Positions 7,311 to 15,494 of a stretch of 39,512 nucleotides of DNA are shown in pieces (the stretch's first letter is position 1; every line of letters starts with the position of its first letter). The position numbers and the translations under genes were made by a program. The notes under the pieces are model-generated. The model ran no database searches, was not told the origin of the DNA, and saw only the letters and a list, made by a program, of their open reading frames with translations. Source of the DNA: SIG673 sp045638685 (GTDB taxonomy: Bacteria; Bacillota; Clostridia; Oscillospirales; CAG-272); contig JAZUBT010000028.1 in NCBI GenBank assembly GCA_045638685.1, positions 1-39,512 of the forward strand, written 5' to 3'.

Positions 7311-8177
7311 TTAAGTTATATTAAGGGTTTCCCGGCTTTCTTCCGTGGCGGTTGTGGTGGGACAAGATATTTCTTTCGAGACCGAGATGGTGTAAATGAT
7401 TTCGCTGTCTGTCTCGGTTCGGGAGGTTTTTACGTGCGCACCGTGTTTCCTTGTGTTATCAATCACCTTTTTTATCGATGAAATAAGGTTTTTGTAGTCA
7501 AAAGCGCCGCTTTTTTTGTCTTTTTCCTCCGGACTTGTTAGTTTTTCGATATAATCCTCTGACTGCTTGACGTTTAAATTAAGCTTGACGATGTGCGCTA
7601 AGGCTTCGATTCTTTCCGGGGTGCTCTTGATTTTAAGCAAGGCTCTTGCGTGGCGTTCTGTCAAATTATTGCCAAGAATTACGGTTTTTTCTGCCTCTGA
7701 GAGCCTGAGCAGGCGAAGCTTGTTAGCAACTGCTGATTGAGTTAGGGAGAGTTCGGTGGCGATTTCCTCTTGGGTGAGCTTATGAAGCTCTATCAAAGAG
7801 GCTATTGCGGCGGCCTCCTCGAACACGTTAAGGTTGTCTCTATGTAGGTTTTCTATGATTGCGAGCGCTGCCGAGGTGCGGGTGTCTGCATCGATTATAA
7901 TGCACGGAACTGCACGCATTCCGAGTAGCTTTGCCGCTCTCAAGCGGCGCTCCCCTGCCACGAGCTCGTATTGAAATATTGAAAACCTTGATTTTTCCGA
8001 TATTTTTCGCACCGTGAGGGGTTGGAGAATGCCGTATTTTGCTATACTTTCGGAAAGTCGCGCGAGAGTTTCCTGTTCAAACGTCGTTCTGGGCTGACTG
8101 CGGTTTGGCATAATGGTTTCAGGGGAGATTTCAACGATTTCTCTGCTTTTTTCTTGGATTTCGGCTAAACTGTTCAT
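7311..8177 (-). CDS. noc: Nucleoid occlusion protein Noc (ParB paralogue)
   Basis: 288 residues with ParB/Noc architecture: CTP-binding box GERRLRAA near 77-84, arginine patch ENLHRDNLNVFEEA near 111-124, and helix-turn-helix TQEEIATELSLTQSAVANKLRLL. Positions that separate Noc from ParB read as Noc: Gln in TQSAVAN, Lys in VANKLR and Arg in TERHARALL; the neighbouring ParB has Arg, Ser and Gly. Noc binds its own sites and blocks division over the nucleoid. In B. subtilis it needs an N-terminal amphipathic membrane helix. Here the leader MNSLAEIQEKSRE is short and polar, so membrane targeting may be lost or different. The start has AGAGG about ten bases upstream. It has its own promoter and terminator, separate from parAB. 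Confidence 0.85.
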   Translation of the reverse strand: MNSLAEIQEKSREIVEISPETIMPNRSQPRTTFEQETLARLSESIAKYGILQPLTVRKISEKSRFSIFQYELVAGERRLRAAKLLGMRAVPCIIIDADTRTSAALAIIENLHRDNLNVFEEAAAIASLIELHKLTQEEIATELSLTQSAVANKLRLLRLSEAEKTVILGNNLTERHARALLKIKSTPERIEALAHIVKLNLNVKQSEDYIEKLTSPEEKDKKSGAFDYKNLISSIKKVIDNTRKHGAHVKTSRTETDSEIIYTISVSKEISCPTTTATEESRETLNIT

Positions 8178-8220
8178 ATATTTTTACCTCTTTTCTTTGT
8201 TTAAATCCTTTTGTTGTTCA

Positions 8221-8311
8221 AGAGATAAGGTGTTTGTGGTTGTTTTTATCAATTTCCCGACCTTTATCTCTCCTTAAATACATATTATCATAATTCTTGT
8301 GTCGTTTACAA
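8221..8311 (-). promoter_or_regulatory. noc promoter and hairpin leader
   Basis: On the minus strand TTGTAA (8311-8306), 16 bases, GATAAT (8289-8284) is a fair promoter. The leader RNA carries an inverted repeat: AGAGATAAGG at 8221-8230 and CCTTTATCTCT at 8261-8271. Within the loop lies ATTTCCCG (8252-8259), which equals half of the B. subtilis Noc site ATTTCCCGGGAAAT. Autoregulation is only a guess. Confidence 0.45.
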
Positions 8312-8454
8312 GCGAAGCGCGGTGGTGTTTTAAGAGGATTTATTGAGAAAGGTGGCGTGCAGCTATTAAAAAAGCGTAAAAATAGCATAATTTATTTGGA
8401 AATGTCGATGTTTGCGATAATTTTTGTTAAAAATTGACGGGTAAAACACAAAAC

Positions 8455-8493
8455 AAAAAGCACAAACGTTTCACGTGAAACATTTGCGCTTTT
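8455..8493 (-). terminator. Hairpin with parS at its tip, T-rich on the minus strand
   Basis: AAAAGC/GCTTTT, then CAAA/TTTG, then GTTTCAC/GTGAAAC form a nested stem separated by two single mismatches. On the minus strand the hairpin is followed by TTTTTGTTTTGTG, so it could end transcripts from the rsmG side, although the rsmG stop is 331 bases away. Bases 8494-8824 show no gene; only a small GTTGC/GCAAC hairpin was seen near 8537. Confidence 0.5.
8467..8482. promoter_or_regulatory. parS site 4
   Basis: CGTTTCACGTGAAACA matches the consensus except for the first base and contains the complete 14-base core. Confidence 0.96.
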
Positions 8494-8824
8494 ATCTGAT
8501 GGATTAAGGTTTTGTTTGCCGTATGCGTAGGTTAAGGTTGCGTTGGCAACAATATCGATTAAATTTAGGCCTGTTTTGATGGATTTATAGGTGTAATAAA
8601 GGGGTTTTTCTTGGATTTCTCTTAAAATTGGCCGGTTTTTTCGAGCAGGCCCTATGACACCCTTTGCTTAAACGACAGTTTATCACAATTTATTTACAAT
8701 TTTACACGCTATCAAAAATACCGGAGTGTTTTATTGATTTTTCCTTGTGAAAACAAGGGTTTTTAAAGATTTTCCGGCTTTTTATGGCTCGTTTTCGTTA
8801 TATTATCCGGTTCTCTTTGGCTGA

Positions 8825-9541
8825 TTATAGCGGTTTTTTTGCTATCTTTGAATATGCTCTCGGATATATATTCGGTGTTTTTGCGACCTTTTTTATTATT
8901 ATGAACGTTCTCTCTTGTTCGCCTTTTGGGGTAAAAAGCGTTCCCTTTTCTATTTTTTGAAGCTCTCCGCCCAGCGTTTTTATTGCTTTTTCAGCTTCTT
9001 TATACTCCTCGTCCCCGAGTCCACCCTTAAGAGCAATGAAAAAACCGCCGATTTTTACAAACGGAAGCGAGAGCTCGGCAAGAACGTTAAGCCTTGCGAC
9101 GGCTCTTGCGGTTACGTAGTCGTAGCTTTCTCTTTCCTTTGTCAGAGCCAGCTCCTCTGCTCTCGCGGCTCTTGAAATAAAGTTATTTATACCATTTTCC
9201 TCTGCGAATTTAGTTGAAAATGCTATCTTTTTTGCGGTACTGTCTATACCGTAAACGGATAAATCATCCCTTACTATTGCAATCGGAAGCGATGGAAAAC
9301 CCGCTCCGCAGCCTATATCAAGCAGTTTTCCGCTTTCCTTTATATGCTTTACAGCGAGCAGGCTATCGGCGAAATGAAGGGCGGAGACGCCCTCGGCGTC
9401 GGTTACCGCGGTAAGGTTATAAAGCTTGTTAGTCTCGACGAGAGAGGTATATAAATTATAGAATTTGTCTTTATATTCTATATATTGTTCAAGGTTATTC
9501 TCTCTTAATGCGTTGGTAAAAATATTGTTAAAATTAGTCAT
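8825..9541 (-). CDS. rsmG: 16S rRNA (guanine-N7)-methyltransferase RsmG
   Basis: 238 residues. RsmG (GidB) methylates N7 of G527 in the 530 loop of 16S rRNA using S-adenosylmethionine. The SAM-binding motif LLDIGCGAGFPSLPIAI lies near 72-88, preceded by the family signature NLTAVTD and HFADSL. YDYVTARAVARL near 136-147 is the catalytic-domain signature. The length is normal. The upstream ribosome site is weak: no clear AGGAGG precedes the ATG. It sits immediately downstream of mnmG in the conserved origin-proximal order mnmG-rsmG-noc-parA-parB, with 204 bases between mnmG and rsmG. Confidence 0.96.
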   Translation of the reverse strand: MTNFNNIFTNALRENNLEQYIEYKDKFYNLYTSLVETNKLYNLTAVTDAEGVSALHFADSLLAVKHIKESGKLLDIGCGAGFPSLPIAIVRDDLSVYGIDSTAKKIAFSTKFAEENGINNFISRAARAEELALTKERESYDYVTARAVARLNVLAELSLPFVKIGGFFIALKGGLGDEEYKEAEKAIKTLGGELQKIEKGTLFTPKGEQERTFIIIKKVAKTPNIYPRAYSKIAKKPL

Positions 9542-9584
9542 ATATTGTTATATAAAGAGATGTGTTGTTGATTGGTTTGTTTTT

Positions 9585-9725
9585 TATAATTGTTGTGATC
9601 TTCGCGCGGTGGTTGTTGTGAGTTTGTTATTATGTTGTTATGAGGTTTTTGTTATGATTGTTGAGGTTTTTTTATTATAATTGGTGTGGGTTTTGTGCGG
9701 TGGTTGGTGTGAGCTTGGTGTGGCG
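9585..9725. repeat. Imperfect 40-base direct repeat between mnmG and rsmG
   Basis: A GT-rich segment starting TATAATTGTTGTG at 9585 is repeated, with several changes, at 9676 (TATAATTGGTGTG). Both run on through GCGGTGGTTG(T/G)TGTGAG. The offset is 91 bases. The whole gap 9542-9745 is strongly G+T biased on the plus strand and has no gene. Confidence 0.5.
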
Positions 9726-9745
9726 CAGGTGCCGTCAAGGTGGTT

Positions 9746-11659
9746 TTAGTCGCGCTGCTGTTTGTTAAGCTTAAGCCAGATAAGCAGAACCGATATGTCA
9801 GCGGGAGAAACTCCGCTTATTCTTGACGCTTGTCCGATGTTAAGCGGTTTTACCTTGTTAAGCTTCTGTCGCGCTTCAAGTCTTAGTCCCGTAATTTCGT
9901 TGTAGTCAACGTTTTCCGGCAGAAGCCTTGTTTCAAGCTTCTCCATTCTTTCGGCGTCCTCAAGCTGGCGTTTTATATACCCTTCGTATTTTATCTGTAT
10001 TTCAGCTTCCGTTTTTACAAGTCGCGGAAGGCTAAGATACCCGTCGTTGATTTCTTTAAGATCCTCGTATCCTATTTGCGGACGTTTAAGAAGCTCGGAA
10101 AGACGCACTCCCGTAGTTATTTCGCTCGTCTGCCGCTCCGCAAGAATTTTGTTCAGCTTTTCCGTCGGAGACAGTGAAACGGATTTTACTCTTTTCAGCT
10201 CCTTCGCGATAAGCTCCTTGGTTCTTATAAGCTCGTTATATCTTTCCTCGCTGACAAGACCTACGCGTCTTCCCTCGTCCATCAGTCTGAATGCTGCGTT
10301 GTCTTGGCGCAGCAAGAGGCGGTATTCCGAGCGGGAGGTCATAATTCTGTACGGTTCGTTTGTTCCTTTGGTTACTATATCGTCGATGAGAGTGCCGATG
10401 TAGGACGAGTCGCGGGAAAGCACGAGGGGTGCCTCTCCTTTGATTTTAAGAGCGGCGTTAATGCCTGCTATAAGGCCCTGCGCGGCAGCTTCCTCATATC
10501 CCGATGTGCCGTTGAACTGTCCTGCTCCGTATAGCCCTTTTACAGCCTTAAATTCGAGCGTAGGGAGCAGCTGGGACGGATCGGCGCAGTCGTACTCTAT
10601 CGCGTATGCAAAACGCATTACCTTGGCGTTTTCAAAGCCCTCGATTGAACGGAGCATCTGAAGCTGTACCTCGGCGGGTAAAGACGAGCTGAAGCCCTGA
10701 AGGTAGATTTCCTTTGTGTCTCTGCCGACCGGCTCCGCAAAAAGCTGATGTCTTGACTTGTCGGCAAACCTTACCACCTTGTCCTCGATGCTCGGACAGT
10801 AGCGCGGCCCCGTGCCCTTGATTACTCCCGAATAAAGCGGGGAGCGGTGAAGATTGTTTCTGATTATTTCGTGAGTTTTCTCGTTTGTGTATGCGACGTA
10901 GCAAGGGATTTGCTCGGTTTCGTTTAACCCTGCCTCGTCCGTTTTGTGCGAATAGGGTATGATATATTCCTCTCCGTCCTGACGTTCAAGCTTTGAAAAA
11001 TCAATGCTGTCGCGGTGTATCCTCGGGGGGGTACCTGTTTTAAAACGGAGAAGCTTTATTCCGAGAGACTGAAGGCTTTCGCTAAGTCCCTCTGCCGGAA
11101 GTGAGCCGTCGGGGCCTGACGGGTATGCGTTTTGTCCTACTATAACTCTGCCCGAAAGATAGGTTCCGGAGCAGATTATTGCCGCCTTAACCTCGTAGCG
11201 CAGCCCGAGTCTTGTTATAACGGCGCTTACGCTGCCGTTTTCGGCTTCAACCGATACTATTTCCGACTGTATTATACGGAGATTTTCGCAGGTTTCCAGA
11301 GTCTCCTTCATTACCTTGTGGTAAAGAGAACGGTCTGCCTGTATTCTTTTTGAATGAACCGCGGGGCCTTTTCCGAGGTTAAGAGTGCGGCTCTGGAGCG
11401 TTACCTTGTCTGCCGCGACACCCATCTCGCCGCCGAGCGCATCTATTTCAAAGACGAGATGCCCTTTTCCGGTACCCCCTATGGACGGGTTACACGGAAG
11501 GTTGGCTATCCCATCGAGGCTGAGCGTGAAAAGAATGGTTTTCAGTCCCATTCTTGCCGAGGAAAGCGCGGCTTCAATGCCTGCGTGCCCTGCTCCGATT
11601 ACGGCAACGTCGGCGTGGTCAACGGTGGGGGTGGTGTTCTGGCGGTTTTCTGTGTTCAT
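9746..11659 (-). CDS. mnmG: tRNA uridine-5-carboxymethylaminomethyl enzyme MnmG
   Basis: 637 residues. MnmG (GidA) is the FAD/NADH-dependent partner of the GTPase MnmE; together they install the carboxymethylaminomethyl group on U34 of tRNAs reading split codon boxes. The FAD dinucleotide motif VAVIGAGHAGIEAA is near 18-31. GIANLPCNPSIGGTGKGHLV near 50-69 and FKTGTPPRIH near 205-214 are family signatures, and the helical C-terminal MnmE-interaction domain ends near SGVSPADISVLLIW. The length is slightly longer than the common 625-630. The start has GGAG eight bases upstream. mnmE, yidC, rnpA and rpmH, the usual upstream partners, are absent; rlmH is upstream instead. Confidence 0.98.
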   Translation of the reverse strand: MNTENRQNTTPTVDHADVAVIGAGHAGIEAALSSARMGLKTILFTLSLDGIANLPCNPSIGGTGKGHLVFEIDALGGEMGVAADKVTLQSRTLNLGKGPAVHSKRIQADRSLYHKVMKETLETCENLRIIQSEIVSVEAENGSVSAVITRLGLRYEVKAAIICSGTYLSGRVIVGQNAYPSGPDGSLPAEGLSESLQSLGIKLLRFKTGTPPRIHRDSIDFSKLERQDGEEYIIPYSHKTDEAGLNETEQIPCYVAYTNEKTHEIIRNNLHRSPLYSGVIKGTGPRYCPSIEDKVVRFADKSRHQLFAEPVGRDTKEIYLQGFSSSLPAEVQLQMLRSIEGFENAKVMRFAYAIEYDCADPSQLLPTLEFKAVKGLYGAGQFNGTSGYEEAAAQGLIAGINAALKIKGEAPLVLSRDSSYIGTLIDDIVTKGTNEPYRIMTSRSEYRLLLRQDNAAFRLMDEGRRVGLVSEERYNELIRTKELIAKELKRVKSVSLSPTEKLNKILAERQTSEITTGVRLSELLKRPQIGYEDLKEINDGYLSLPRLVKTEAEIQIKYEGYIKRQLEDAERMEKLETRLLPENVDYNEITGLRLEARQKLNKVKPLNIGQASRISGVSPADISVLLIWLKLNKQQRD

Positions 11660-11848
11660 TTTTTTCTCCGGTTTTGTGGTTTAAAATGGTTATTTTTGAT
11701 GGTTAACACCTTTAAGTGGCAGAGAGGTGTTGATAAATTTTGTTTAGCAGCATAGGGATAATCCTTATTCTAAGGATAGGCGTATTGAACGGCCGAACGG
11801 ACGTCGCTGCGGTTTAATCGGTTTTTGGTGTTTGTCGGTACCGCACCC

Positions 11849-12274
11849 TTAATGGTGGTATTTTCCGCCACTGCTGATGTTAAGCGCACGGTAAAGCTGC
11901 TCTAAAAGTATAACCCGCATAAGGCGGTGCGGAAAGGTCATTTTTGAAAAGGAAAGACGGTACGCGCACGCTGCCTTTACGTTTTCGGGCAGTCCGTCTG
12001 CGCCGCCGATAAGCAGAGCTATGCTTCCGCTACCCTTTACCGCGCCTTCCTCGAGAAGTGTGGAAAACTCCGGTGAGGAAAGCTGCTTTCCCTCTACGCA
12101 AAGCGCAATTTTATAGCTTTTGTCGCTGAGCGCGGGGAGTAGCGCGTCGTCGCTTTTAAGCTCAAGCGTTGTGAGCTTACAGTATGCCGACAGGCGTTTT
12201 TCGTATTCCTTTACGGCGTCCTTTAAAAAGGATTCTTTAAGTGTGCCGACACAAATTATTTTAACGTTAAGCAT
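11849..12274 (-). CDS. rlmH: 23S rRNA (pseudouridine-N3)-methyltransferase RlmH
   Basis: 141 residues, a SPOUT-class methyltransferase that methylates pseudouridine 1915 of helix 69 in 23S rRNA on assembled ribosomes. Seen: the N-terminal start MLNVKIICVGTLK, the SAM-loop region LLIGGADGL near 88-96, FSKMTFPHRLMRVILLEQLYRA near 109-130, and the terminal Tyr-His-His that ends the family (usually YHK or YHH). It is a little shorter than the usual 155-160, from reduced spacing before the trefoil knot. The start has GGAG nine bases upstream. It lies 26 bases after the MBL-fold gene, so the two are probably co-transcribed, as often seen in Firmicutes (walJ/yycJ-rlmH). Confidence 0.96.
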   Translation of the reverse strand: MLNVKIICVGTLKESFLKDAVKEYEKRLSAYCKLTTLELKSDDALLPALSDKSYKIALCVEGKQLSSPEFSTLLEEGAVKGSGSIALLIGGADGLPENVKAACAYRLSFSKMTFPHRLMRVILLEQLYRALNISSGGKYHH

Positions 12275-12300
12275 ATACGTCTCCGTGGAAATTATAGAAT

Positions 12301-13116
12301 TTAACTGGTTTTTTCAAGGGGCGTCGGCGGAAATCTCACTACGGAAAGTCTCGGCGCCGCTCCGAGGTAGTTAAGCGTTACCCCTGCCTCGCTTAGCGCT
12401 TTGCTTACGCAGTATAAAGCAAGCTCGGGGGTGTTGTTTTCAGGACTGATATGTGAAAGCAGAACGTTTTTAACCCCCGCCCTCGCAAGTCGTACCACAA
12501 AGCCGGCACAGGAGTCGTTTGACGTATGACCGCAGTCGGATAAAATCCGGTATTTTAAGCTGTCGGGGTATATGCCGCATTTAAGCATTATTTCGTCGTG
12601 ATTGGCCTCTGTTATTACGTCCCTGCAATCGGAGAAAAACTCAAAAAGAGCATCACTTGGCTTACCTATGTCGGTGCATATACCGAGAGATAGCTCATCG
12701 CCTGTTACTTTATAAGCGACGCAGGCGGCGCTATCGTGGGGGACAGGGCACGATTTTACAGTTAATTTACCGATGCTTTCGGTAAATTCAAGCGTTTCGT
12801 GTACTATTAGCTTATCGCGTATTTCAAAGCCGCGGCCGCGTACAAAAGCGAGGTAGGACGGCTCCGTTATATGTATCGGGACGCTGTATTTTTTTACGAA
12901 GGTCTGAAGCCCCGCGACGTGGTCGCTATGCTCGTGAGTTATAAATAGAGCGGATATGCTTTCGGGTGAAATCCCTATCTCCTTAAGCGCGGAGGTTAAA
13001 TACTTGACGGAAACGCCGAGGTCGATCAGAATATGAGTTTGTCCGTCCGAAACGAGGGTGCAGTTTGCCCTTGAACCGGAAGCGAGAGAATAGACACAGG
13101 GGGTGGGTACTAACAT
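12301..13116 (-). CDS. MBL-fold metal hydrolase, WalJ/YycJ-like
   Basis: 271 residues with the metallo-beta-lactamase hydrolase fold. The metal motif THEHSDHVAG lies near 60-69. Further ligands are likely His154 area (SCPVPHDSAA), the Asp in GICTDIG and the late His in LLSHISPEN. The first residues VYSLASGSRANCTLV match the start of the YycJ/WalJ group. In Bacillus and Streptococcus this protein is encoded next to walRK and affects cell-wall and DNA-repair phenotypes. No walRK is here, but the pairing with rlmH is kept. Substrate unknown, possibly nucleic acid by analogy with related nucleases. The start has AAAGG about eleven bases upstream. Confidence 0.85.
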   Translation of the reverse strand: MLVPTPCVYSLASGSRANCTLVSDGQTHILIDLGVSVKYLTSALKEIGISPESISALFITHEHSDHVAGLQTFVKKYSVPIHITEPSYLAFVRGRGFEIRDKLIVHETLEFTESIGKLTVKSCPVPHDSAACVAYKVTGDELSLGICTDIGKPSDALFEFFSDCRDVITEANHDEIMLKCGIYPDSLKYRILSDCGHTSNDSCAGFVVRLARAGVKNVLLSHISPENNTPELALYCVSKALSEAGVTLNYLGAAPRLSVVRFPPTPLEKTS

Positions 13117-13367
13117 TTTTTGAACCTTTGTTTTGTAAGTTTAATCTTTTTTGAAGAAGCCCAAAATAAAAGGGCGATAAATTCGATGGGTGCTCTTTTA
13201 AAAAGGTTGTAAATTTGACGTAAGTGTGTGAATAGGGTATAGCGTTGGTATATGTACGTGGGAGGGTATAGCTTTGACGTAGGTGCGCGAGCGGTTATGA
13301 ATTTGACGTGTAATCACATAAGGAGGATAACCGTGCTACAGTGCGTTACAAACGTGCCCGTCAGCCG
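13117..13367. other. Intergenic region with short degenerate repeats
   Basis: TTTGACGTA or TTTGACGTG occurs at about 13214, 13274 and 13303, and GGGTATAGC recurs at about 13232 and 13264. No promoter or terminator stands out. AAGGAGGATAACC followed by GTG at 13333 would start only a 21-codon frame running into the antisense of the next gene. Confidence 0.45.
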
Positions 13368-13796
13368 TTACATTCCGCCGAAAATCATTGGAATATAAAA
13401 TTCGCTGACAAATCCGACGAGTACTGCGGCAATAAACGGAAACGCGATATACAGGTATATCCTTCCGTCATCTTTTCTCTGCTTTTCCGCCGCGAGAAAG
13501 CGGAGCTTTTCGTCCTCGCTCCAGCTGTCGGGAAGCTCCTCGGGCGGAGGAAGCTTACCAAGTCGTCCGCGTACGATTATAATATAGACGAGAATTGGTA
13601 TCGCGGCGCAAAGCTCGAATATAATGAACACCCAAAGGTACCCGAGCTCAATGAATACCTTTAAAACCGTATATGCCGCCATTGCTATAACGAGCAAAAT
13701 AAGGGTTTTTTTGAGCCGTGGTTTTTTGTTTTCGGGTTGCGTAGGTGCGGTGGGGGAGTTCTTTTGTTCGCTAAATCTGTATTTTTTTGGTTTCAT
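13368..13796 (-). CDS. Small integral membrane protein, unknown function
   Basis: 142 residues, not recognised. The first 30 residues are basic and Pro/Gln-rich (KPKKYRFSEQKNSPTAPTQP), followed by two adjacent membrane helices (about 31-52 and 56-76), a polar loop with KLPPPEELPDSWSEDEKLRFLAAEK (about 80-105) and a third helix near 115-135. The start is placed at 13796 (MKPKKYRF), where AAAAGGTAAC precedes the ATG. A start 26 residues earlier would overlap this ribosome site. It is 151 bases downstream of galK on the same strand, so it may ride on the galK transcript, but no functional link to galactose is visible. Confidence 0.7.
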   Translation of the reverse strand: MKPKKYRFSEQKNSPTAPTQPENKKPRLKKTLILLVIAMAAYTVLKVFIELGYLWVFIIFELCAAIPILVYIIIVRGRLGKLPPPEELPDSWSEDEKLRFLAAEKQRKDDGRIYLYIAFPFIAAVLVGFVSEFYIPMIFGGM

Positions 13797-13947
13797 TTTG
13801 TTACCTTTTTTGTGGGAAATGTGGCTTGTGTTTTGTGGGGCGGTGCTTCCCCGCTCTGTCCGATAGCCTCGCAAATTGGCGAAAGCATCGTTTTAAGGTG
13901 CTCCTTACCCTATTTGTTTTTTATGCCGTGGCGGTTGTCCGCGGACG

Positions 13948-15228
13948 CTACCCGCAGATTTTAATCGCGCCCTCGCTCCTTATGTTGAGTACAGAGCATG
14001 CGTTTTCGCCAAACGCGGCGTCCATGACTTTTTTAAACTCGTCCTTTAAGCCTTCCGGAACGAACGCCTGTACCGTTCCCGCAAAGCCGCCGCCGTGGAC
14101 TCTCCACGCACCGCCCCTGCCGTCTAAAACGTGTTTGCAGAGTGCAAGAGCGAGGGAAAGCCCCTGCTCCTCTACGTTCTTTACCGTATATACGTTCTGG
14201 AGCTGCTTAAATGAGGAGTCTCCCGATGAGAGTACGCCGGTTAAGAAGGTTTTTACGTCGCCGTTTTTAAGAGCCTCTTTTTGCATCGCTACTCTTTCGT
14301 TTTCCTCAATGAAGTGCAGTCCTCTCATTATAGCGCGGTCGCCAACCTTTTCACGCAGCTCGGGAAGTCTTGCAAGTACCTCGCCGTAGGTTATTCCGCG
14401 AAGCACCTCTTTTCCGAAATGAGACGCGAGATTTTTCATTTCAGCCGGTACCGATGCGTAGTCATCGTTAAGATCGGCGTGGTTTCCGCCGGTGTTTACT
14501 ATGCAGAGACGGTATCCCGCGTCGGAAAGGCTAAAGTCGAGCTTTTCGATTATCGGCGCTGCGGGATTTTCAAAATCAATGGCAACAAAGCCACCGCAGG
14601 CGCAGGCGGTCTGATCCATAAGACCGCACGGCTTTCCGAAAAATACGTTTTCCGCGTACTGAGATATTTTTGCAAGATCGGGGGCGTCTATCGAGCCGTC
14701 GTTGTAGAAGTGGTTAAGCACGTTACAAACCTGTACCTCAAACGCGGCGGACGAGGAAATTCCCGAGCCTTTTAAAACGTTTGACGTCGTATATGCGGAA
14801 AAGCCTCCGATTTTGAAGCCTCTTTTCTTAAATCCGTCGCATATGCCCGCGATTATTGCGGCAGAGCCGTAGTTTTCGTAGTCGCCGGGCGAAAGCTTTG
14901 TTATGTCTATTTTGTCCTCGGGAAAGCCGCTTGATTTTATCCTGATTTCGCTGCTTTCGGTTTTGGTTGCAACCGCGATTATATCAAGGTTTATACCCGC
15001 GGCGAGCACACACCCGTGGTTGTGGTCGGTGTGGTTTCCCGAAATCTCGCTTCTGCCGGGTACGGAAAAAAGGGAAACCTCGTTATCTCCGTAAAGAGCG
15101 ATAAACTCGGAAATGGCCTCGGAATATCTCGCTCTTTCGTTAAGCACGTTGTCGCTTCCGTAAAGGCGAGAAAGGGCGCGGTCAAGATTTCCGTCGTCAA
15201 TTTTTATTTTAAGCTCGGTTGCGTTCAT
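13948..15228 (-). CDS. galK: Galactokinase (GHMP kinase)
   Basis: 426 residues, GHMP superfamily. Galactokinase phosphorylates alpha-D-galactose at C1 in the Leloir pathway. The N-terminal motif PGRSEISGNHTDHNHG near 58-73 is the sugar-binding signature in the NHTDHNHG form typical of clostridial galactokinases. GSGISSSAAFE near 159-169 is the ATP phosphate-binding loop, and GGGFAGTVQAFV near 374-385 is GHMP motif 3. The start is at 15228 (MNATEL), preceded by GAAAGGAA; an extension of 27 residues would cover the promoter. galT and galE are not adjacent. Another GHMP sugar kinase specificity cannot be excluded from sequence alone. Confidence 0.88.
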   Translation of the reverse strand: MNATELKIKIDDGNLDRALSRLYGSDNVLNERARYSEAISEFIALYGDNEVSLFSVPGRSEISGNHTDHNHGCVLAAGINLDIIAVATKTESSEIRIKSSGFPEDKIDITKLSPGDYENYGSAAIIAGICDGFKKRGFKIGGFSAYTTSNVLKGSGISSSAAFEVQVCNVLNHFYNDGSIDAPDLAKISQYAENVFFGKPCGLMDQTACACGGFVAIDFENPAAPIIEKLDFSLSDAGYRLCIVNTGGNHADLNDDYASVPAEMKNLASHFGKEVLRGITYGEVLARLPELREKVGDRAIMRGLHFIEENERVAMQKEALKNGDVKTFLTGVLSSGDSSFKQLQNVYTVKNVEEQGLSLALALCKHVLDGRGGAWRVHGGGFAGTVQAFVPEGLKDEFKKVMDAAFGENACSVLNIRSEGAIKICG

Positions 15229-15268
15229 AGCGTATATTCCTTTCAAGCAAGAAAATATAATTACAATT

Positions 15269-15297
15269 ATTATATCAAATTTCGGTAAAAAATGCAA
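15269..15297 (-). promoter_or_regulatory. Promoter of galK
   Basis: On the minus strand TTGCAT (15297-15292), 17 bases, TATAAT (15274-15269), 40 bases before the start codon. Confidence 0.82.
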
Positions 15298-15336
15298 GGG
15301 GTTTGCCAATCATTTTTAATACATTTCGCGTATGCG

Positions 15337-15417
15337 TAAAAATATAAACATTTTCTGCGCTTGTTTAAACTGTTGTTAATAAAAATATAAACTTTTGCAA
15401 TAATAAAAGGGTATAAT
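15337..15417 (+). promoter_or_regulatory. htpG upstream region: direct repeat and -10 element
   Basis: TAAAAATATAAAC(A)TTTT occurs at 15337 and again at 15380, 43 bases apart. A perfect TATAAT lies at 15412-15417 but the -35 position (around 15389) is poor. No CIRCE inverted repeat (TTAGCACTC-N9-GAGTGCTAA) is present, so htpG does not look HrcA-controlled. The repeated AT-rich motif may bind a regulator. Confidence 0.4.
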
Positions 15418-15494
15418 TGGTAAAAAGGGGAAGCTTCGTTTACCGCAAAAACGGACGTCTCCCGTGGCAAATTAACAAAAAGAGGTAAGACAAA

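Noticed and set aside
13333..13398. Short gene with a strong AAGGAGG ribosome site and GTG start
   Set aside because: Only 21 codons, running antisense into the end of the membrane-protein gene, with no promoter or hydrophobic/leader-like character. A chance match is more likely.
15229..15494. oriC at the strand switch
   Set aside because: AT-rich but without TTATCCACA-like boxes; the promoters of galK and htpG explain the composition.
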